Shown here: positions 30,674 to 42,674 of the stretch, one piece after another
Numbering within the stretch: the first letter of the stretch is position 1
Layout: each line of letters opens with the position of its first letter
Source: Ostrinia nubilalis
Taxonomy: Eukaryota; Arthropoda; Insecta; Lepidoptera; Crambidae
Length of the DNA stretch: 64,000 nt
Reading direction: 5' to 3'
NCBI RefSeq assembly: GCF_963855985.1
Contig: NC_087109.1
Span: 9,506,001-9,570,000 of the forward strand
The notes under the pieces: model-generated
What the model saw: the letters and a program-made list of their open reading frames with translations, nothing else
What the model was told of the DNA's origin: nothing
The model's database searches: none
Made by a program: the position numbers and the translations under genes

Positions 30674-33098
30674 GTCCAGGGTCCACAAAGCCAGCTACCA
30701 TCCCGAAGAGCCAGCTCCGTTACCTCAAGTTTGTGGTGCAGGGCAAGGGTCAGACGAGGCAGAAGTACACCTACTGGACTGCCAAGCTCATAGCTGATGA
30801 TCCAAGGATAGACTTCCAGAGGTAATATTATTATTTTGATATTTAGTCCAAGCGAAATGGTACCTTAGGTGAGGAGACACGACGACCTTTCGTTTCCAGA
30901 ACCAGAGGGGAGGCCTTTGTCCAGTGATTATTATATAAAGTTCTCCGTAAACTAGCACTTTTATGCCTACACAACATAGTTTTAACTTTTGACAATAACA
31001 CTTTCGCTGCTTCGAGACAAAATATACAGCAAGCTGAAAAGAAGGAGTGTGCAACGTAAAATATCCTACTAATATTATAAATGCGAAAGTTTGTGTGGAT
31101 GTTTGTTACTCTTTCACGCAAAAACTACTGAACGGATTTTGATGAAACTTTACAGAATTAAGTATTGTTTATAACCCAGAATAACACATAGGCTATAATT
31201 TATGACGATCTGTGACAAACTAAATTTTACCGCGGGTGAAGCCGCGGGCAAAAGCTAGTCTGTCATAAAAAAATAGTGTTGAATTTTTAGTCACTTGATT
31301 TTCTTGGTAAACCATATAATAACCAAAAACCATACCTTTAGCTAGCTGAACTGTTCTTGAATCTGAACCTCTATTTTCGAGCTGCTTAGTGGACATACAT
31401 TATCTAAACCATTCTCACCTCTATTTCCAGGAAGACCATGCTCCTGGCGCTTGGCTACCTGGACAGCACCAGCTTCCCGATCTCCGCCATGCTGGCCAAC
31501 GAGTACGAGGCCAGAGGGTACAATGTCATCATCGTAGACAACCAGAGATTCGCCACAGTTCACTATTATTTGTAAGTGTTTTTGACATTTAGGAATGCTT
31601 TAGTTTAGACGACCTCATAAAGTTAGCAGGTAGGCGCTGGATGCAAGCCGCTACCAACCAGGTGAGGTGGAAATCATTGGGGAGGCATATGTTCTGCAGA
31701 CGCAGTGGACGTCCTGAGCCCCGATTACGGTAATTTTTAACGTCTCCGTTCCAGACGCGCTTCATCGATTCTGCGATACGATTGGTCAAAACAGCTGACG
31801 TCCGCTGTTTTGACCATTACGCTGACCAATCGTATCGCAGAATCGATGAAGCGCGTCTGGATTGGAAACGTTAAAAGTTACCGTAATCGGGGCTCTGAGG
31901 CTGTGACGCAGAGTGGCTGAAATGATGATGATGAAGTGGAAATCGAACCCACACGGCTAGCCCGCCCGCATGCAATGGGTCGTGGTAGGTTCGACTCCCA
32001 ACTTATCCAATTCGATTTTCAGAGAATTCAAGAACCCATTCCACTTTATTATAATTTTGAGCTGCTTGTTCTTAGCACCGGGGCACATTGTCCCGAAGAA
32101 GTAGTAGGGTTAACTTATTGTTTACTAGCTTTTCGCCCGCGGCTTCGCCCGCGTGGAATTTTGTCTGTCACAGAAAAACTTTATCGCGCGCGTCCCTGTT
32201 TCAAAAACCGGGATAAAAACTATCCTATGTTCTTTCCCGGGACTCAAACTATCTCTATGCCAAATTTCATCAAAATCGGTTGCGAGGTTTAAGCGGGAAA
32301 GCGTAACAGACAGACAGACAGACAGAGTTACTTTCGCATTTATAATATTTTTAGTTGGGATAAATTATATTTTTAAAACCCACCAACTTACTGAGTATAA
32401 ATTTTCTTCTTTTCAGAGCGAGTCGTCTAATGCGTCCTGTAGGCAAACATGTAGCCGAAGTCTTAGCTCAACTGACGTCTTTCGGCCTGGACCCCTCAAA
32501 CTTAGAGCTCCTAGGTTTCAGCCTAGGAGGCCAGACAATCAGCTACATCGCGAAAAACTTTCGAACCATAACAGGCCGAAATATATCCAAGATAACCGCT
32601 TTAGAGCCTTCTGGACCTTGCTTCAGGTTCTTAAACTCTGATGACAGGCTGGATGCCTCAGACGCAGACTTCGTGCAGGTCATCCACACCAATATTGATG
32701 GGTATGGAATGGCGATCAAGATGGGGCATGTGGATTTCTACGTGAATGGGGGAGAATACCAGCCTTCAGAACTGCAGTTATACCCTTGCGTTTCTACGTG
32801 CAGTCATTTCAGGGTGCTTCCCCTTTGGGTGTCAGCGTTAAAGAATCCAAAGCATTTTATAGCTGTCAAATGTGACAGCATACAGCAGGCAAGAGACGCG
32901 AAATGCTATGACCGAAGACCTTTTGAAACAAACGTCATGGGTTTGAGGGTGAACACCAGTAACCATGGGATTTTCTACCTATCAACTAGCAAGGGGTATC
33001 CGTTTTACTTGGGACGTGACGGGCTAAATCCAGAGTTCGCTTCGTGGAAGACGATAACTGATGTAAATGATGGCGATGATACAGAAATTTATACGTAG
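30674..33098 (+). CDS. Pancreatic-lipase-superfamily protein (three exons)
   Basis: Exons are 30674-30821, 31431-31571 and 32417-33098, each with a clean AG acceptor and the first two with GT donors (GTAATA, GTAAGT), joined in frame to a TAG stop. The ~320-residue secreted alpha/beta-hydrolase has LLALGYLDSTSFP and GYNVIIVDNQRFATVHYYLA (strand and turn before the nucleophile), GFSLGGQ (G-x-S-x-G nucleophile elbow), KITALEPSGPCF and CSHFRV (His). In most members the acid motif is LDPAGP; here Asp is replaced by Glu. Cys pairs near the His loop are kept (PCVSTCSH). Length fits insect members, which lack a long lid. Likely a gut, fat-body or storage-linked lipase or a lipase-like binding protein; activity is uncertain because of the Glu. 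Confidence 0.88.
31064..31258 (+). repeat. 'TTTATAATATTAGTA' repeat family member in lipase intron 1
   Basis: Runs from CCTACTAATATTATAAATGC to ACCGCGGGTGAAGCCGCGGG. Related copies lie at 32128-32355 and 45350-45564 (both inverted), with fragments near 11805, 20075, 38750 and 44690. Confidence 0.75.
31608..31716 (+). repeat. RTE LINE tail in lipase intron 2
   Basis: Reads GACCTCATAAAGTTAGCAGG, GGATGCAAGCCGCTACC and CAGTGGACGTCCTG, the RTE C terminus. It is interrupted by a hairpin MITE at 31717, after which GCAGAGTGGCTGAAATGATG (31910-31928) completes the tail. Confidence 0.7.
31717..31894. repeat. Near-perfect hairpin MITE in lipase intron 2
   Basis: The arms (31717-31797 and 31812-31894) are almost exact reverse complements over about 80 bp, starting AGCCCCGATTACGGTAA, with an 11-17 base loop. 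CTG flanks both ends. Transcribed RNA would fold into a long hairpin. Confidence 0.85.
32128..32355 (-). repeat. 'TTTATAATATTAGTA' repeat family member in lipase intron 2
   Basis: ACTAGCTTTTCGCCCGCGGC ... CAGACAGACAGACAG ... TTTCGCATTTATAATATTTT, inverted relative to 31064-31258. It lies just upstream of the last lipase exon. Confidence 0.8.
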
Positions 33099-33351
33099 TT
33101 ATTAAATTTTAGAAGAACGAGTCTTGTTTCATTTTGCCTTTGTGTTGTGGTGTAGGATAGACTGAACTATGACTTGAATATTTTGACTTCCTAGATGTTG
33201 CATGCACGGAAAATAATATTTAAACTATTTTCACGCGTACGAAATTGATTTTGTGGCGTCGAACCTTAGACCAGGCATATGGCTAAGCAATGCAATCGTA
33301 CAGGAGAGTACAAGGAAGAGGGGCAGCCACATTAGGTAACACAGAGTCGTT

Positions 33352-34497
33352 CGAGTGCATTACCGCAGCAAAATTTTTATAAATGTTGTGCTTTAGAGAG
33401 TCGAGAGTATAGCAGATAATTAGTCCATCGTGAGCAGAAATTTGTCCACTAATAGCAAAATTCGTTCAAATTATAGTTTTAAAGTTATTAAGAAAAAACG
33501 GATTTTGCTGGGGTAATGTTTGAAACGTTACCCCAGCAAAATTTTTTTTTGAAAGTCGATCTATCCCGGAACCAAATACATGGATAGATAGCTTTTGTTG
33601 CGTTGTAATTTGTCCACGAACAGCAAAATTTGTTCGTGTTCCGGTTCTCAAGTTATTCAGAATTTTGCTGGGGTAATGTTTTGTGATGTCCCAGATCTCG
33701 TAAATGGCTCAACGCAGAAGTTTGAAAAAAATACCAATGATAGACCTTGATATGTCCAAATTAGTTCAAGCATTAGTCATTGATTTGAATGATAAACACC
33801 AGTGTAATTAAATGATTTCGAAAATCAGATAAAACGGATTTGTGAGTAAACCAGTACTCTTACAATCGAATAAAAAGATGTAGCATGTACCCTTGGTACA
33901 CCTTTATAACCACAGTAAATATAAATGATGTGGCTTTGCGCAAAAGAGAGATTTCAAGAAATTTAATTTATTTTAACAGTCTTACTTTCGTGGCCGAATA
34001 CGCAATTCCCTTATAACAAGGGAACATGGCATACAATGGACAAATTAAAATGTTCCTTGAATAAGCTATCCTGTTAATTTCAGCTTTATATTACGGCTTA
34101 TAAGAAAGTTATCGGACAGCAAAAAAATATCAGAAATTCTTCTATAAGCCGACCAAATTATAAAGGTTACAGAAAAGCGATCACTCCATACATACAGGTA
34201 TACTTTGCAAATTAGTAGCTTAGCTGTCAATGTTTTGTACAGTTATGTGGAATTTTGTAATTCGTGCAAACGATTTTTAAATATTAATGAACGACTTTCA
34301 AAAAAAAATTTTGCCAGGGTAATGTTTCAAACATTACCCCAGCAAAATCTGTTTTTTCCTAATAACTTTAAAACTATAATTTGAACGAATTTTGCTATTA
34401 GTGGACAAATTTCTGCTCACGATGGACTAATTATCTGCTATACTCTCGACACTCTAAAGCACAACATTTATAAAAATTTTGCTGCGGTAATGCACTC
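33352..34497. mobile_element. hAT-like non-autonomous element with ~205-bp TIRs and repeated words
   Basis: The 8-bp sequence GAGTCGTT flanks it at 33344-33351 and 34498-34505. The ends CGAGTGCATTACCGCAGC and GCTGCGGTAATGCACTC are inverted, and the arms match for about 205 bp with few changes. The word ATTACC(C/G)CAGCAAAAT occurs about seven times in both orientations (first at 33359-33374). No protein. It lies downstream of the lipase gene. Confidence 0.85.
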
Positions 34498-34558
34498 GAG
34501 TCGTTCAGGAGAGTGCCAGGAAGAGTTGCAGCAACCGCAGTTACGAGTAAGTAACGGC

Positions 34559-35431
34559 ATGTGCGTTCCCTTCGAGAGGCCACTGTGGAAAACGAAGGTT
34601 TCGTATACATAAATATTTAGCAGAACCTCTAAAACAAATGTAGCCAGAATGATAAATTTGTAGGTGTTGTAAGTTGGACGCTACAACCCGCCGAATGTGG
34701 TCCCTCAGATGAACTATGTCAAATACCAAATTACTGAATCTGACCTAAAAAAATCGACAATGTGGTTAACATACACAAAATCATTACGGAGAATTTAAGA
34801 AGCAAGATATTTCTTTAAATATCTACTTTATACAGCAATAATATTTGAATACAATTTTAAACTGCAAATTTTGTACATAAAATGGTGTAAACTATTTTTA
34901 TCAAACAATGAGTTGGGCGAGATATTTATCATGGAATTGGTTTTTAGCGTGTGTTCCGAGGGCTCACTTTACTAGAGCTTTTATTCTGTACTAGTAGAAT
35001 ATATAAACCCTGTACTCTCAGGGTAGCGTTGTGGCTACTTCTGCTAAAATTAAAACCTTACCAAAGAAACTTAGTCTCAAGTTCCAATTTGTAGCATTAA
35101 AGTAAATTTTGTGCACTGGTGAACTGAGGGCCCATCGTCTGATTGGATTTTCTTTATTTGCAGTAACTATCCAGAGCTCTTATTTTCGTATGTAGCCCTA
35201 CGATTTACCTCCTAAATATTACCATTCATGAAATCATCTTATTTGGTCAGATTCAGTAATTTGGTATTTGACATAGTTCATCTGAGGGACCACATTCGGC
35301 GGGTTGTAGCGTCCAACTTACAACACCTACAAATTTATCATTCTGGCTACATTTGTTTTAGAGGTTCTGCTAAATATTTATGTATACGAAACCTTCGTTT
35401 TCCACAGTGGCCTCTCGAAGGGAACGCACAT
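34559..35431. mobile_element. Element with identical 187-bp TIRs and 9-bp TSD (Mutator-like?)
   Basis: Arms 34559-34745 and 35245-35431 are reverse complements with no difference I could find, beginning ATGTGCGTTCCCTTCGAG. AGTAACGGC flanks both ends (34550-34558 and 35432-35440). Long TIRs with a 9-bp duplication fit Mutator-like elements, but no transposase is present to confirm this. The ~500-bp interior is non-coding. Identical arms suggest recent mobility. Confidence 0.8.
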
Positions 35432-35440
35432 AGTAACGGC

Positions 35441-36558
35441 TGGGACGAACAAGGATAAGCGAACCCAACTCGTGAGCCTTGACAGGGATACGCTGGTCAA
35501 GGCGACCCTTTACAAGGCTTGGGAGCCTACGGGTAACGAGCTATTGGACGTGAAGAGGGTTATTAATTATACACATATTTTCTACTTTGCCGAAACATAT
35601 GAAGAACGGTTTGTCCAAAACATATGAATTTGGTTTTATTTAATGCAGAATTAAATGCCCTTCAACCGTCAAGAAGACCACTTTTCGATAGGGTAAGCCC
35701 TTTACGCGGTATAACAGGAAAACCGAAAAAGCGCCCCTTTCGGGGGCCCCCACCACTTAAGCACAACTCCGTCGAAGTAGAAAACCTAGGAGAGTCTTTA
35801 TGGGCAACTAATGAAGCCATTAAGGGACTAAAATCTTTAGTAGGAATTATTTCCGATTTAATTCATTTTTGTGTTTAATTCTACTGGCCTAAATAGCAAA
35901 CTGGTAAGTGCAGTGAAGTGCATGACCGTAATTACAGTGGCGCTATCTGGTGGTCATAAATGGCGGCGCTCATTGCCTCGATTTACTTTCTTTGAGTATT
36001 GAGTATTTATTTCGACGAAAAATATTTTATAAAGTAGGTACGTAATTTAGGTATGAGTTAAGGTATGTAATTTTATTGTTCAACAACTTATGAAATATTG
36101 ATTTTCTACTTTGCGCTAGCTAGAATCTAAAATAGAGCCATCTATGTGACATATACAGAACTAAAACGTCACACTTGTCTTCTTGTTAAATGTTAAAAAT
36201 CTTTTGATTTTTGAGGAAAAATATGATTTTTTTATAATGAATTCAGTTTAAAATATGATAAATAAACGGTTTTCACTTCAGTTATGAATATTTCTGTTTC
36301 TGATGGATTTTTAATATGTGCAACTTGGGGGAAAATGCATTTACCCAAGTCCACTACGCGTTTACGAAAGAAAAAGTCAAATTGTCGCAATGACGCAAGC
36401 CTGCCTGCTTGCCTGACAAGAAGGGGAAAAATCCTTGACAATTTTCTTCAATATTTCAAAATGGTGTTTCGTTCTCGCGGGTTTCTTTCTAAATTTAACC
36501 AATTATTTGTAAAATGAATAACATAATACGTTTGTAACACGCAAAACTCGCTTCGTAG
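35441..36558. other. Unassigned region with one intact short ORF
   Basis: An 84-codon frame (35624-35878, plus) reads proline/arginine-rich GKPKKRPFRGPPPLKHNS and then an amphipathic LWATNEAIKGLKSLVGIISD. A TTTAATGCAG acceptor-like site lies inside its start. It could be a retroelement ORF1 fragment or an exon; I cannot decide. The rest is non-coding. Confidence 0.3.
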
Positions 36559-36682
36559 CTATAAAAAAAGTTAAGTGCAAATTCGTGTGTGATTGTTTCG
36601 CGATAAATAAAATCGTCAGTGCAATTTCCTAAATCAATTTCGTCTGTGATGTTTGTGATCCCTGTTATTTAGAGAATCTTAC
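36559..36682 (+). promoter_or_regulatory. Candidate promoter and 5' UTR exon
   Basis: TATAAAAAAAG at 36560, an initiator-like TCAGT at 36616-36620, and a strong donor TTAC|GTAAGT at 36683, all on the plus strand. It could be the distal first exon of the gene whose exon lies at 53746, with a 17-kb intron. TATA-to-initiator spacing is too long for a textbook pair, so this is weak. Confidence 0.3.
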
Positions 36683-39003
36683 GTAAGTATACAGCTTGGT
36701 ATGTTATTAAACAACGTGTAGATTAGTTTTATTTAGTTGGGTGGTGACAGCGATCCATTTCTGTGGCTCTCAGTCATAAGTCTTCAAAGTTAATACACCC
36801 ATTTTTCGTTCAATAAATGCGTGTTTATCGCATATAATTCTACTTATCGTTTTGCAATTGTCTCGTAACACGAACATGTGTAAGAAAACCAGTTTTTCCA
36901 TTGAAGGCTATCCAAACTACTTGGTATAAATATGCGAAGCCGTATCGTCTATTTTTTCCTTGGCCAGTTGGCATTGAAAATATTTTGATACATGTAATGT
37001 CTATAGAAATGCTTGTGACTGAAATAAATCAATTAAAGTGTCGGAAGTTTCATCTCTAATGGATTGTAATAAGGCTGATTGTGATGTTAGGTTATATAGT
37101 AATCTAGTTGTAGTGTGTATATTTTTGAAAGACATATTGTGTGGTTGAAAGCTATAATTTACCTATAAGAATGCAATGAATCAGTCTGCAAAAGAATGAC
37201 ATCATCAGACATGTAATAAGCGCCTTGTAGTCAGTTTGTCTTATTTTAGTGTCTATTTCTTTGTAGAGCTCTATAAAAACCAGTTATTTCATATGCATAT
37301 TGTTTTAAATTGTAGGTTTAGTAGCGCTTACTTTCGTATGCATTTTGTTTTAAATTGCAGGTATAGTAGCACTTACAACATGGTTACATTGTAACATGGA
37401 AAGAAATTAAGTTATCTTGCGCAATGAGTTTTATCTGCAGTTCTCCTTGACACATTACTGATTGCTTAAAAGACTGAAATCAACTTAATTGGTGCTGCTA
37501 CAAAAATATTGAATGATTGTTTCTGAATGAAAATAGTGAATGGCTTGTATTGAACATTTTTTTTTATCCACAACCTGGAAGCTCTTGGCCTGTATCTCAC
37601 CTTATGGTAAGTGATGATCAGGCCGAAGGTGGAAGCAATTAATAATTAATACTAAATTAATAATTAATTGGTTTTAACAATTAATACTAAGGAGGATAAA
37701 ACTCTGTAATATTGATTTGGACATTAACCATTCAAGTACTAGCAAATCGAGACAATGAAAATTAAGTAAAAGATCTTTTTAAAAGCCTACTTGCAAAATA
37801 AATGATTTTGATTATATTGTTTCCGCAGTCTCTTGCATTGCCAATAATTATCTATGCTTAAATTATATTCATAACAACACTGTACATATTGCAATAAACT
37901 CTTGACGATTTATAATCCTATTTAAACTTAAAAACAAATGAAGGAATAAATATTTTCATTACATTATTTTATTCCCAAAGTATTACAATGCATTGCCAGT
38001 ACATCAGTAAGTAATTGTATTTTCATGATATAAACAAAGAATCATATTATCCTTCATGTAATTTAAGAATAATTCAAATAAATTACAATTAATTATCATA
38101 AGATTATGTTAAACAAGTTTAATTTTCAGTACTTATATTTGTACAATGTCAATGTCACTCAGTTTCAAGTCAGACATGTCACTATTTAACAAGTCTATCT
38201 GTTCTTTAATTTGCATATTATTATCTCATTACAATATGACATGTAAATTCCTCTATGCTGAAAATACTATGTACTTAATAATTTATATTTTTAGCTAAAA
38301 ATTTACTTTTCATCATTTGACCATTGCATACAAAAATGTCACAAGTTTCCTAAAATCCAACAAGAAAAACTAATTAGAGTTCAATCTTGTACTGTTTTAA
38401 AATATACAAAAGGTCTACCCTTTTGAATATTGTATTACAGTACAAATTCCAATCTTTATCTAAAGAAATAAAAAAAATTGAATGTTTGTAATGTCAACAA
38501 AAGAAATATTTTTATTAAAATACTTGAGAGTGAGACATTTTTTGTGTAATGTCTGTTACTGTCATCCTGCCTGTATAATGGCTGAACCAATTCTGATGAT
38601 ACTTTCAGCAGCAGATACTTTCAATGCCAGATTTCTGATGTTAGGATAACTTCTACTGTAATTTCAGAAATAGAATTGAGGTTCCTCATAAAATATCTAG
38701 GTTCTTAAAAACCAATGCAAGTGATTCTAAACAAAATCATGATACCTGGATATACACACGAGCGTAACCGCGGGCAATCGCTAGTCCCTGATAAAAATAG
38801 TGTCCAATTTCATACAATTAGTTTGAGTAATTTCCTAAATAGATTTGTGTTTAAAAATGACCCTGATTACAGCTGATAAGGTGTAATCGCATGTCCAATT
38901 ATGTGTTATATTGTTTGGTTTTTGAAATTAAACCTTAATCCATTGCAATAGAGACTAATATATTATTACAGTGTATAAAGTAGGTGCCTTTATGGTTGTT
39001 TCA
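36683..39003. other. AT-rich non-coding region
   Basis: No ORF or exon with support. A Jockey-like tail relic (CACCTTATGGTAAGTGATGA) is at 37597-37620, and a fragment of the 'CCGCGGGCAATCGCTAGT' repeat end at 38765-38787. Possibly intronic. Confidence 0.35.
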
Positions 39004-39281
39004 ATAACAGTCATAGCTGGGCACCGTTAATCAAATAGTTAACTTCGTTAATCGTTAAACCGTTAATAAAAAAATTAACTTCGTTAAACGTTAAAACGTT
39101 ACATTTAGCAAGATTTAACGCAAGTTAACGTTAATCGTTAATCCGTTAACACATTATAATAAAACGAAATAAATAATTGTATGCAAGGTTCTAATAATTT
39201 CGAAAGCTTGTATCGCGCATGGAATTTATTCCTCTTTTTAGCCAGACAGTTTTGACAGTTCCAACTCCTTGCCAGACAGTT

Positions 39282-40050
39282 TTTAGGGTTCCGTAGTCTT
39301 AACCAGGAATCCTTATAGTTTCGATATGTCTGTCTGTCTGTCTGTCCGAGGTTTTGCTTTGAAACTATTGGCACTAGAGAGCTGTAAGTTTGTAGAGGTA
39401 TGTAGTTATATTGATCACGCCGGCAAAACGGTAGAATAAAATTTTGAAAAAAAAAAAAAAAATTTTTAGGGTAGCTCCCGTACATGTTAAGTGGGGATGA
39501 TTTTTTTTTTCATACTCTACCCCATCGTGTGAGGTATCGTTGGATAGGTCTTTTAAAATAGTTAAGGGGTTTCTAAGACCATTTTTCTATTTTAAGGGAT
39601 CCGTTTGCAAAATGTTAAAGTTTAAAGTGCCAATTTTTGTCTGAGTAGGCCCTCTAAAAACTAAACTGTTGGCTTAAAAAATTTGGAAAAATTCATCATA
39701 ATAGTGCTTTTTATGAACTTTCAAGGAAAACTATAGCGGTTAAAATACACCAGTTAGTTCAAGAGTAATAGTCGTTTTACTCATGTATTGTAAAATTTCA
39801 TACCTAATAAATTCCTTAGAAGAAAATATTTATAAATTTAAGGATAGTACACAGCACAATATCAATCTGTATCTAATAACAATGTTTTTTAGTAGATTTT
39901 GTAGGCCAATTATGACTATCCAATTAAAAGTGACTTTAGATTAAGTAATTGCTTACTTCTGAAATGCATATACATATATTGTGGTAACGACGGACAACTA
40001 CGGAACCCTACACTGCGCGTGACACGACACGCACTTGGCCAATTTTTTTA
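39282..40050 (-). repeat. Interspersed repeat related to the 22397 family
   Basis: TTAGGGTTCCGTAGTCTTAA at the left and GACACGCACTTGGCCAATTT at the right match the termini of the 'GGCCAAGTGCG ... GGGTTCCGTA' family in reverse. It contains GTCTGTCTGTCTGTC and a poly-A run near 39450. Confidence 0.7.
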
Positions 40051-40437
40051 GGATAGCTGCCAAAGCCACGATGACCCAAACTTCATAATCCACCAACATT
40101 CTAACCTATATTGGGAGCATACGCTGACAAACTTTCAGCTTTTATAAAATGACGTTGGTCTGGCGTTCACCAGCTCTTAGTCTATAGTATCTCAATCTCA
40201 GAGCCTTGGTTCAATTACAATACAATTTAGCACCAATGTGCTCGAAAAGACAAATCCAACAAACCCAAACTCCGATAAGTTTCCACCGTTTCATTTTGGA
40301 GTTCCTATGGCCGCCTCCTGACTAGGGCATGTAATATCGGAAGCTTTTCAATTCCGATATTGAATTCCGATATTAGATCTCAATATCGGAATTCCGATAT
40401 TAATATCGGAATTGAGTTCATGTGCTATAAAATTAAT

Positions 40438-42016
40438 GGGCATTTCTCTGTAAGCTCGTACAGGTCCCATACAAATGCTGTCCTGGCAATTATTTTTAAC
40501 ATTTTCCAAAAAACCGTGATCCATTTCAAAGAAAATTGACTATTATTTTAGTTAGATAAGGAGTCCCACTGAAATTATTAATATTTTCCGAGTTATTAGC
40601 GATTTTCCAAGAAATCATGACAGGGGACTGTTAATTGAGACAGAGGACTGTTATACTTTAAGAAAAAGTCATTTTAAATTGATCAATTATTTATTATTTT
40701 ATAGCAAATCAATAGTAAACAAAATGTCTTTATAAAAAAATTACAGAAATAACAACTTTCCTTAATAAACATTCATATCAAAAATTAACCTTAACCTCTG
40801 AGGCACTGAATTCCGAGTACCACCCGTTCCTGCTATTTCATCATCAAATCTTTGAGGGGAATTTGTGGTCAATTCAGGTTCAGTAGATTAAAGATTTTCC
40901 GTTATAATGCTCACAAGAACCACTGTTGTAAAAGCAGCTGACACTTTTCATTGTTAGTCATCAACATCATTTCAGCACTGGACGTCCACTGCTGAACATA
41001 GGCGTCCCGCCCTCCCCCAATGACTTCCACATCGCACAGTTGGTAGAGCGGCCTGCATCCAACGCCTTCCTGCTACCTTTATGAGGTCGTCGGTCCACCC
41101 AGAAGGTGGCTCGGTGTCGCTTGTCTCTTGCTGCGTTTTCCGGTACATGGCCTCTACTCCAGAACCTTGCTGCCTCATTGTTAGTGTTTTATATTTATTT
41201 GGAAAGCCGAGGATGGACCAGGAATAAATACTTGCGACCTGATGCACATATTTGTGCAATTTCAGGCAGAGGACTGTTGCCAGGGGACTGTGTATTTCGG
41301 CTAGATTTCACAATATTTACGAAAATGATGTTAAATAGTGTTTTAAGAATCTACCGATCAATTGAGACGTAAATATTATATCAATTTATACTTTATTTAG
41401 AGATTATTAAGTAATTAACATGCATATTATGACTTACCAGAGGACTGTGTGTGGTAGCGATTCAAGCGCGTGTTCACCTCACAAATGACGCTCTGACACT
41501 AAAAAAATAGGCATCTCAACGCCGCATTCGGCAAGGTTGCCTATTTTATAGCAATTGCATTTCATTTCACTCAAAAAAAACATCGTAGCTATTATAGTTT
41601 TTTTATATTATGAATTTAAATTTTTGGCAGGGGACTGTATTAAAATTCTGGGGACAAAGTTTACAGGAGTTTACTAAATAAATAAAATTGGTAATGAGAG
41701 CTTGTTTTACGAAAATAATATAATTTCATTATTATTCTTTATGCTATGAGCTGCCAGATGTATGTAGTTTAAATATCTTCTTCGTAAATCTCATTTCTAG
41801 GATGAAAAACAGTGATGGGGACAGCCAGGGGACTGTATTTTTCGGGCTTCAATCGAGTCTAGAAAAAAACTAAAAATAGTTATGGTTCTAAAAACAAAGG
41901 GCCCGTAAAGTTTTGGGGTTAAAGTTTCATTACGAGTGTGTTTTTTTAAAATATTTCAATTGCTTTTTGAAAAAATCGGCCGGGACAGCCGATTACGAGC
42001 TTACAGAGAATCGCCC
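40438..42016. mobile_element. TIR element with seven copies of CAGRGGACTGT
   Basis: GGGCATTTCTCTGTAAGCTC at the left pairs with GAGCTTACAGAGAATCGCCC at the right, bordered by TAAT. CAG(A/G)GGACTGT occurs in the same orientation at 40621, 40641, 41267, 41281, 41438, 41628 and 41826. It contains an inverted RTE tail fragment (about 40972-41170). No protein. Confidence 0.75.
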
Positions 42017-42467
42017 TAATATTTGGTTAAATTCGTAAGAATTCGGGATTGTTTACAATAAAATAATGATTGTAATCAAAATCTTTAATTTGGTACAAAA
42101 CAGCACTTCATAAAATTGAAGTTTTAAAACCATTTTTACGTTATGGGTATCCATTTCATTTGGTTTTTTATGTGACAAGAGGTAAATGAGCAGACGGATC
42201 ACCTGATAATGAATGGTTACTGATAAATAATGAGCTTATATGGACTAGCAAATAATTAAAGTGTTTTTGTAAAATCACAGGTATCAAACAAACTTTTACT
42301 CTTTCATTATATTACCCTGTTTTATGTTGGCGGAACGAATTTTAGAGTCATTAAAAATCACGTGCTACAAAAATTGTAGAGTTTGGTAAAAAACTTGAAT
42401 ATGCTTGTAATTTGTTCCTTTTTGATTATTCGATGTACAACTCACAAAACCACGGGCCATCATCATG

Positions 42468-42674
42468 TCAGCCATAGGACGTCCACTGCTGAACACAGGC
42501 TCCGATAATGATTTTCACAATGGCCGGTTGGTGGCGGCCTGCATCCAGCGCCTTCCTGCTACCTTTATGAGTTCGTCGGTCCACCTTGTGGTTATGAGTC
42601 CTACGCTGCGCTTTCCGGTACGTGGCCTCCACTTCAGAACCTTGCTGCCTCATCGTCCGTCTGTTTTGCGACAA
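42468..42674 (-). repeat. RTE LINE tail, divergent subfamily
   Basis: The reverse strand carries the C-terminal frame with VDRRTHKGSRKALDAG and ACVQQWTSYG-stop, matching the RTE end. A related fragment with GWTDDLIKVAGRRWMQAA lies at about 40990-41170. Confidence 0.7.

Noticed and set aside
32153..32641. 162-codon plus ORF
   Set aside because: It joins a repeat (32128-32355) to an out-of-frame reading of the last lipase exon.
34541..35458. Two ORFs giving the same peptide on opposite strands (34541-34729 and 35228-35458)
   Set aside because: They read the identical TIR arms of one transposon; no gene is implied.
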